DNA of 64,000 nt from Patiria miniata (Eukaryota > Echinodermata > Asteroidea > Valvatida > Asterinidae). Below the pieces are notes generated by a model. The model made no database searches and had not been told where the DNA came from. It saw nothing but the letters and a program-made list of their open reading frames with translations. Each line of letters starts with the position of its first letter. Within the stretch, counting starts at the first letter, position 1. Positions 58,626 to 64,000 of this stretch are shown one piece after another. Location: positions 38,089,315-38,153,314 of the forward strand of contig NW_024037069.1 in assembly GCF_015706575.1 (NCBI RefSeq), in the 5' to 3' direction. A program made the translations under genes and the position numbers.

Positions 58626-58679
58626 CAAACGCACCCACACCGTAGGTGTTTATTTTAATCATAAAGTTGCGGTGCTTTA

Positions 58680-59015
58680 GGCCGTCGCCGTAGCCATGCG
58701 CGTCGGCAAAATGAAAAAGTTTTTTTTTTTCAATGAAAGATGATGTCTCAAAACCGCCAAACTCACTGGTTTGACTGGAATCCTGCTGCTGCACAATTTT
58801 AACTTGTTTTTAGATGGGGTTATGATCGAGAATAAGCTTTATGTGGCCTCTCTGGTCTCCCATAATATTTGCACTAAGTTTAGTCGGGCACCATTTGCAG
58901 TCATCAGCCGACATTTGAAGCAAAAAAAACAGGTAAAAAAAAAAAAAAAAGCCGCGTCGCCGCACCACTTTTTGGGCAAGCTCCATACCAGAAACCGGAG
59001 ACTTTTTTTTTGGCC
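58680..59015. mobile_element. Harbinger-like MITE, copy 2 (family H1), left end rearranged
   Basis: A 336-bp element flanked by TTA (58677-58679 and 59016-59018), inverted relative to 22235-22608. The right end GAAACCGGAGACTTTTTTTT-TGGCC is intact. The left end goes straight from GGCC to GTCGCCGTAGCCATGCGCGT, lacking about 36 bp of the terminal repeat present in copy 1, yet the TTA flank is kept. Confidence 0.8.
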
Positions 59016-59071
59016 TTATTGTCAGATGCCACTTTTTGGTCGATTGCAGTTCATTGTTCCTGTCCTTTTAG

Positions 59072-59153
59072 CAGACATGTTCAAGCCCTTGACAGTACTG
59101 CAAAGTAATCCAGCGGCCAATAATATCAATAGCCACATGCAGAGTTTTCACAG
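59072..59153 (+). CDS. possible short internal exon
   Basis: A strong acceptor (TTCATTGTTCCTGTCCTTTTAG, 59050-59071) and a strong donor (CACAG/GTATGC, 59154) bound 82 nt that are open in one frame: DMFKPLTVLQSNPAANNINS then HMQSFH. The exon would start at codon position 2 and end after position 2. The same frame stays open to 59310 (KLDQRVWNMFKYLVKHSLES near the end), so a terminal-exon reading is also possible. I do not recognise the protein. Its end phase does not fit directly with the exon at 63738, so at least one exon would be missing between them. It begins 56 bp after a MITE. Confidence 0.25.
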
Positions 59154-59540
59154 GTATGCTTTGCGTGGAACTTTTGACCGGGGTAGTATGCAATTGCAGC
59201 TGGGGTGTACAGGTATAAAACTTGATCAGCGAGTCTGGAATATGTTCAAATATTTGGTCAAACACAGTTTAGAATCAAATACTAAATTATTCGGAAATAG
59301 ACAGCCTTAATAAAATTAGTTCTTTTCTATTTTTATTATTATACTTATTCGGCTGAAAACAGCAGCATTTCAAGCACTACTGATAACTTTCTCCAATCAC
59401 TTTAGAAGCTCTGAAAAAAACATGTGCGTGGAAAAACAAAATTTTTGACACATTTTTCAGAGAAAGTTTGTCGTTTTTTAACCTACCGGTAGCCGCTTCA
59501 AAAAAGTGTCAGCGTTGACCAAAAAAAAAAAAACATAGAC
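59154..59540. other. no gene recognised
   Basis: The open frame mentioned for 59072-59153 ends at 59310; the rest is unique AT-rich DNA with a poly-A tract at 59520-59533. Confidence 0.3.
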
Positions 59541-59542
59541 TA

Positions 59543-59975
59543 TACAGGGTGAGTAAAAAAAAACGAAACCCAAATGCCGGGACCGCTGTTTCAGTAAAGT
59601 TCTGCATGTAGCACTTTCAAAATCTAAAATATGAAAGCCCAATTCATAAGCTTTCTTTTAGTACAAGAATCATTCAAATCACTCATGTACTTTTTTAGTT
59701 ATGGAGTTTTAAACACAACCATCCTTATGTGATTTGTTTTCGTTTTGCTGAAAGAACACTGAACTTTTTGTGATCCGTGGACAGAACCTTAAAATGGCAG
59801 TTGTGTTAAAAACTCTGTAACTTGAAAAGTGCATGAGTAATTTGAATGATTCTTATACTAAAAGAAAGCTTATGAATTGAGCTTTCATATCCTAGATTTT
59901 GAAAGTGCTACATGCAGAACTTCACTAAAACAATGGTCCCAACATTTGGGTTTCATTTTTTTTACTCACCCTGTA
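59543..59975. mobile_element. TA-flanked MITE with 190-bp inverted arms
   Basis: TACAGGGTGAGTAAAAAAAA and its complement delimit 433 bp, with TA directly outside both ends (59541-59542 and 59976-59977). The arms pair almost throughout (GTTCTGCATGTAGCACTTTC, AAGCTTTCTTTTAGTA). A TA target and TACAGGGTG ends suit the Tc1/mariner group. About 85-90 per cent arm identity by eye. Confidence 0.8.
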
Positions 59976-59977
59976 TA

Positions 59978-60537
59978 ACCAAACTCCAGTAAATTATGTT
60001 GTGAATGTTTCAGGACAACAAATTCACTCAAATTTGCATTAACTTTGTGTTGAGTATGAATCAGCATTTGTGAGAAATTACTGTCATTACAGCACGGCAC
60101 ATATCACCAGTCTCGCTTGACTATGCATGGCCAACTGCACTGCCACGATGTCGTGCGGTTAAACACTGACACTTGACATGTGTCGCTGCGGTCTTCGGTC
60201 CCCTCCGGTCATTCATTCCTTGGTGTTTACTTCGCATTCCCGGCAACTCCTGATTTTTACAAAACAAGCACTGCTTTGACTACCGGCAACAGCGACTGCA
60301 AACTATAACTTTGACAAGATTTGCATGAAACGTGTGACGAAGATACAAAAACCAAAATCACATGATGAGGCTTTTTTTATTGTGCTTATGGCAGGTTTCT
60401 AAAACACTTCGTTCATACTACATTTAAACCATGGCAACGAGATGGCAAGAACCCACAGTGTACGGGTTATGAAGTGTTATGTACACAATGATTTCATAGC
60501 AGTATTTGTTTGAAAGAAACTGTATTTGTTTGAATGA
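59978..60537. other. no gene seen; candidate block 60080-60340
   Basis: The block 60080-60340 has ACGATGTCGTGCGGTTAAAC, GTCGCTGCGGTCTTCGGTCC-CCTCCGG and GACTACCGGCAACAGCGACT. It is CpG-containing and unique, possibly regulatory. No exon. Confidence 0.3.
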
Positions 60538-60602
60538 AAGTATGAGAATTGAACCTCTGATGTTTAAAACGCTGTAACAACACTCTACCAACTATCCAGC
60601 CC
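60538..60602 (-). repeat. tRNA-like SINE head
   Basis: On the minus strand GATAGTTGGTAGAGTG (A box) and CATCAGAGGTTCAATTCTCA (B box) are about 30 nt apart. It is similar in layout to 22618-22692. Confidence 0.5.
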
Positions 60603-60644
60603 TAGTCAGCAGTCTCCCTGTATACATGGTGTTACTTGTGTAAT

Positions 60645-60830
60645 TATCACCAACTGATAATGTCTCAACACTTGATCAATACTGTATCACTAACTGATAA
60701 TGTAACAACTTTCAATGATAGTGTAGTAGAATGTACTACACTATCAGTCAATTGTTGTTAACATTATCAGTTAGTGATACAGTATCAGTCAATTGCTGTT
60801 ACATTATCCTTGGTGATACCGGTAGTTCTG
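60645..60830. mobile_element. foldback with repeated AACTGATAATGT words
   Basis: Arms of about 85 bp (TATCACCAACTGATAATGTC ... ACTGTATCACTAACTGATAA ... GATAGTGTAGTA) pair with the complement of 60738-60822. The innermost 18 bp, GATAGTGTAGTAGAATGTAC-TACACTATC, form the hairpin tip. The word CTGATAATGT also recurs directly. A plus-strand B-box word (GTGTTCAAATCCCGCG) follows at 60880, so tRNA-like heads lie on both sides. Confidence 0.7.
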
Positions 60831-61002
60831 TTGATTATTACATTATCAGTTGTAAAGGACTATTTTATCCATGTCAAGTGTTCAAATCCCGCGCAGGGTT
60901 TTTTTTTTGTGACTAATTAAAGTAAACCTATTGCACATACATGTATAATAATACACATCAAGCTGAAAAATTAAATGCACTGTCCATGATCTTGAATTCA
61001 TA

Positions 61003-61448
61003 AATACCTCAGACAGTTTAGCCATTCCTATTGGTCGAGAGCCCGTCACGTGGCCGGTATTAAACGGATGATAAAGACATGGCTAGCTGGTCTTAAACAC
61101 TTTTCCAGTGTCACAATAAAATGTGGACTCCTAAAAATCCAGTGCCTCTTATCGTTGCATTGGTTGAACGTTCACAATCCTCACGTAGGCATGCGCAACA
61201 CTACCAGGGAGTTAGAATTTTATAGTTCTAAATTCAAAACGCAACGCGCCAGGTGCGTTCTGCGCGACATCGCGTAGAACATGATACGCGCGCGTCAATC
61301 TCCATAAAAGGGTTGTTTTCATCTTACTCGCCAGCTGAACACTCCATTATTTTGCAGGAGGGATGTTTCAAAAAGCATAAAGTGAATTTGTTGAACAAAA
61401 TCGGGATGTTTTGAACGAATTATATGATTTTTTTTTACCGAAAAGGTA
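61003..61448 (+). mobile_element. family F element, copy 3
   Basis: AATACCTCAGACAGTTTAGC-CATTCCTATTGGTCGAGAGC-CCGTCACGTGG, then AGGCATGCGCAACACTACCA, TGCGTTCTGCGCGACATCGC and GCGCGCGTCAATCTCCATAA. The same order is seen in copy 1 on the other strand. It runs into the hairpin at 61449-61630, which may be its own 3' end. Confidence 0.7.
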
Positions 61449-61630
61449 TTTATGAATGGGAATAAATATGTACTCCGTCGGTATTTATCACTCTGTTTAA
61501 TACCACTTAGAGTCTGGGTGCTGATAATTACCCTCGCCTCCGGCTCGGGTAATTATCAGCACCCAGACTCTAAGTGGTATTAAACAGAGTGATAAAAACC
61601 TCCGGAGCACACATTTATTCCCTTATTTTA
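61449..61630. mobile_element. terminal hairpin ending GGGAATAAAT (part of family F)
   Basis: Arms of about 85 bp. GGGAATAAATATGTACTCCG, TATTTATCACTCTGTTTAAT, ACCACTTAGAGTCTGGGTGC and TGATAATTACCC pair almost perfectly with the right half around the loop CTCGCCTCCGGCTCG (61534-61548). Copy 1 of family F carries the matching GGGAATAAATATGTGCTTGG at 22960, so the hairpin seems to belong to the element. Confidence 0.8.
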
Positions 61631-62404
61631 ATTTTTTTTTAGTAAATTTATAAATGTTCCATTTGTAAAAAAAAAAATTCCCATCTAAGGTGTCTACAAC
61701 CCTCTGAAAAAAAAACTTTTTTCTTCTCAATGCACAAAGATACACCTGAATTATTGTTGGGCTATGTAAAGATAATTCAAAATTTGTAAGTAATTAATCC
61801 ATAAACCAAACATGAGTGGATTTTTTCATTCGATTTGTCATTTAAGAGTAAATAATTTTCGTATTTCTAGAAAAACTAGCAATACATGTTATTTCATGTG
61901 AAACTCCAAAAAAAAGCAAGGACATTTATAACAACATCAATCTAAAAAAACAAGTAATGGAATGAACATTGTACTTTCTCACAAAATATAAATTCAATAA
62001 CAACAACAAAATGAAATACATGCCAACATATCATTAATGAAGCCTTCCCTAATACTCCTCCCACACAAAAAAATACTAGTTAAAATCTTTATAATCAGCA
62101 GGTACCGTTCCACAGAATATGAAAGTCCCATTCTAGTAATTACTTCACAATACAACATGCACTAGGGATCCAGGGTCAAGCCTTTATCCGCCTCAACAAC
62201 TACTTGTATGCCTCTGTGATGAGAGCTTTTCATGGCAAATCTTCTTACAGTAATCTTGAGATTATACTCGGCGACTGGCCTGGTGAACACGGCTAAACAT
62301 CGTCGCTACTCGTCCCAATGCAGTGGTTATTTTTTGTACCAGACTCCCATGATAGGCAGGATAATGATCAATTTATATTGTATGTGAATCATTTCACAAG
62401 GTTA
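61631..62404. other. no gene seen
   Basis: Unique AT-rich DNA. Confidence 0.3.
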
Positions 62405-62918
62405 TTTAAAGGGGCACTAGGTCCTGAAATCCCCAAAAATTTCATGTTTTGGATTGTTTACTTATCCTATTTCAAACATCTGGTTGAAAGGAAACCAACC
62501 TAATGTCTTACTGTTCCCGAGAAAAGACGGAAAAAAACCCGCTTGTTTACATCGGACATGACGGACAAATACGTTTTTCGTGTCGTTCTCAGTGTACGAT
62601 CATTCACTTTGTGTGTCTCGGGAACAGCGGTGACCAATCACCAATGCAAAAGAAATGGTTTCTTCAACGTCTGCAAAAGGCGAACACCTTACGAATGAAA
62701 TCACAACTAGCATCCAAACAGCTCGAATTTATGGGGTCGCAAAAGTGGACCCCGAAATTCGTTCTCGCACGCTTAATACAGGAATAACAGTTTTGAAGGA
62801 TAGTTGTGTGGATGTTTAATTATATCCTACTTTTAAATGTTATTTCCGATTGACATAATCTCGTTCAAAGCGCGTTTTGTAGCCCAATGGGGCTGTTCCA
62901 GGACCTAGTGTCCCTTTA
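62405..62918. mobile_element. family C TTAA-ended transposon
   Basis: TTAAAGGGGCACTAGGTCCT-G at the left and the complement of CAGGACCTAGTGTCCCTTTA-A at the right are inverted, 514 bp apart. CAAGGTTA/CAAGGTAT just outside suggests an 8-bp duplication; alternatively TTAA itself is the target. A 94-codon frame inside (62503-62787, MSYCSREKTEKNPLVYIGHD) is unusually protein-like for a MITE but unrecognised. Confidence 0.75.
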
Positions 62919-63287
62919 ACAAGGTATGTGTATGCACGGCAAGCCTCATAAAGCTGGACCCAGAGTGCACAGAATTCTATTCAATTGATTCAGAATGACT
63001 AAGCAGATTGTACAATAAGCTGTCTGTGCAAATGAAACAGTTGGTGTCAAAACAATGCACAGGGTGTGTATGGTATGTTCTTATTTTGGATATTATGCAA
63101 TATCACATTTACATGGAATCAGCTCATGAATCTGCAGACGTGCAAGTATTTTGCTCCCAGACCAGCGTCAGTTACATGTATGTACACGTATAACCAGTTT
63201 ACATGTAATTCTCAAATGACAATTCAGAGTGACTGAAGCAGTCAATCAGTCAAGCACAAAGGGGACACTACACAGGCTTTCTCTGGG
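62919..63287. other. no gene seen
   Basis: Presumed intron upstream of the exon at 63738. No exon recognised. Confidence 0.3.
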
Positions 63288-63534
63288 CAGGTGCGGATCT
63301 GGGGGGGGGGGGGGATCGAGTTTAAACCACCTCGACTATCCCCCCCCCCCCCCCCCCCACTGAAAAGCATGTTTTTTTTCCATAGAAATATATTGAAAAT
63401 TATGTTCCCCCCCCCCCCCCCCCCGTGGATTTTACGGAGGCCAAGTGTAATGAGAAAAAAACCTGTCTACATTTCAGCATTGATTTGCTGATGACCCCCC
63501 CCCCCCTCCGCAAAAATTCCTGGATCCGCCCCTG
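63288..63534. mobile_element. hAT-like MITE with CAGGGGCGGATCCAG ends and C/G tracts
   Basis: CAGGTGCGGATCTGG at the left and the complement of CCTGGATCCGCCCCTG at the right are inverted. CTGGG lies directly outside both ends (63283-63287 and 63535-63539). The interior is mostly G13, C19, C17 and C12 tracts. The termini match the widespread CAGGGGCGGATCCAG class of hAT elements. Confidence 0.75.
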
Positions 63535-63737
63535 CTGGGACTACCAAAGTTCAATGATTTCATTTCAAGAAGAACATTTTTCTTAAATACCCCCCAAAAA
63601 TGAACTGAAACTGTTAAAAGGAAAAGTGCAGTCAATGTACTGCAAATCCTGTTGAAAGCAACAGATCTTAGATTAAATTGTTGAATAAAAAAAAAGGGTA
63701 AAGTTACAACTTGTACTCTCTTGCGTGTAGTGTGCAG

Positions 63738-63951
63738 AAAAACAAGCAGTTAAAAACACCATCAGTGAAACTATCTCCCAAGACACCATCAGGAATCAAT
63801 TCCGATGAGCAAACACCGAGACGCACTGTGCAAACACCTAAGCATAACAAACGGTCGTCAATTTGGTTTCTTCAAACAACTCAATCTCCCACCCGTTCTT
63901 CAATCCAAATAAAAGGCATAACGCCTCTTCCGTTTACCTTTAAGGCCCAAT
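63738..63951 (+). CDS. internal exon of a Ser/Thr/Pro/Lys-rich protein, possibly spindle-associated
   Basis: A 214-nt exon with acceptor TTGCGTGTAGTGTGCAG (63737) and consensus donor CAAT/GTGAGT (63952). The only open frame starts in phase 0: KNKQLKTPSVKLSPKTPSGI, then NSDEQTPRRTVQTPKHNKRS, SIWFLQTTQSPTRSSIQIKG, ITPLPFTFKAQ. It has four TP and two SP sites in basic context (KTP, SPKTP, QTPRR, QTPKH), the usual CDK-site pattern. The tail ITPLPFTFKAQ resembles the aromatic F-x-F-K-A motif of TPX2 and the ITPF.. phrase of NuSAP, both microtubule-binding mitotic proteins. That family link is an inference from short motifs; other disordered nuclear proteins fit too. The previous exon was not found. 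Confidence 0.65.
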
Positions 63952-64000
63952 GTGAGTATTTCTAAGGTTAAAACACATACATGTAATATTGGATGGCTTT
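63952..64000 (+). other. start of the next intron
   Basis: Begins GTGAGTATTTCTAAGG and runs to the window edge. Confidence 0.5.

Noticed and set aside
58281-58658. 125-codon frame with internal repetition
   Set aside because: It follows a diverged tandem DNA duplication, including inverted ends, so the repetition is not protein-driven.
58771-59310. The longest frame in the window (179 codons) as a single gene
   Set aside because: Its first 80 codons are inside a Harbinger-like MITE with a poly-A tract. Only the part after 59016 could be coding, and it is listed separately as a weak exon candidate.
60731-60916. 61-codon frame over the hairpin
   Set aside because: Sequence is dictated by the foldback arms.
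63288-63534. CRISPR-like or array structure from regularly spaced C tracts
   Set aside because: The tracts are simple mononucleotide runs inside a MITE with clear hAT-type ends in a eukaryotic genome.

Overview
This window looks like non-coding DNA from a marine invertebrate. It is AT-rich with no open frame longer than about 180 codons, full of short repeats, and dense in self-complementary words built from TACATGTA and ACCGGTA. Those words, and a tRNA-derived SINE whose body mentions neither viral nor LTR parts, suggest an echinoderm or another invertebrate deuterostome. The species guess is low confidence.

Only two convincing coding pieces are visible, one near each edge. At 1487-1766 (minus strand) is an internal exon with a 10-residue alanine run and a Met/Asn/Gly-rich stretch, probably from a transcription factor or RNA-binding protein; the family was not recognised. 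At 63738-63951 (plus strand) is an internal exon, rich in Ser, Thr, Pro and Lys with repeated TP motifs, ending in a TPX2/NuSAP-like ITP..F.F phrase. The 62 kb between them is intron and/or intergenic DNA. Three weaker coding or promoter candidates are listed: a short exon with good splice sites at 59072-59153, a possible signal-peptide first exon at 54906-54968, and a YY1-like/TCTCGCG promoter-like patch near 49900.

Most recognisable content is non-autonomous DNA transposons. (A) Five copies of a 520-bp TTAA-flanked family between 4.5 and 13.8 kb, with a central 30-bp palindrome that changes in both arms together. (B) Two copies of a 600-bp TTAA family (26.6 and 34.3 kb), plus single members of two further TTAA families (40.2 and 62.4 kb). 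(H) Three Harbinger-like MITEs with GGCC ends and TTA/TAA target duplications (22.2, 27.3, 58.7 kb). Two or three hAT-like elements (12.3, 36.0, 63.3 kb), a TA-flanked element (59.5 kb), and families E, F, G and K named here after their termini. There are also large foldbacks: 14839-15546 with 8-bp target duplications, 40141-40806 carrying another transposon inside one arm, 60645-60830 and 61449-61630. At 17407-17530 is a perfect 124-bp palindrome made of two head-to-head copies of a Penelope-like/hammerhead-like motif also seen at 55.4 kb.

Between the repeats, several CpG-containing, non-repetitive stretches with homeodomain-type TAAT words (about 6.8, 33.6, 37.2, 39.6, 41.3, 43.8, 46.1, 47.3, 48.9, 57.9 and 60.1 kb) are candidate conserved regulatory DNA. 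That would fit a large regulatory landscape around a developmental gene, but nothing here can prove it without comparison to other species.
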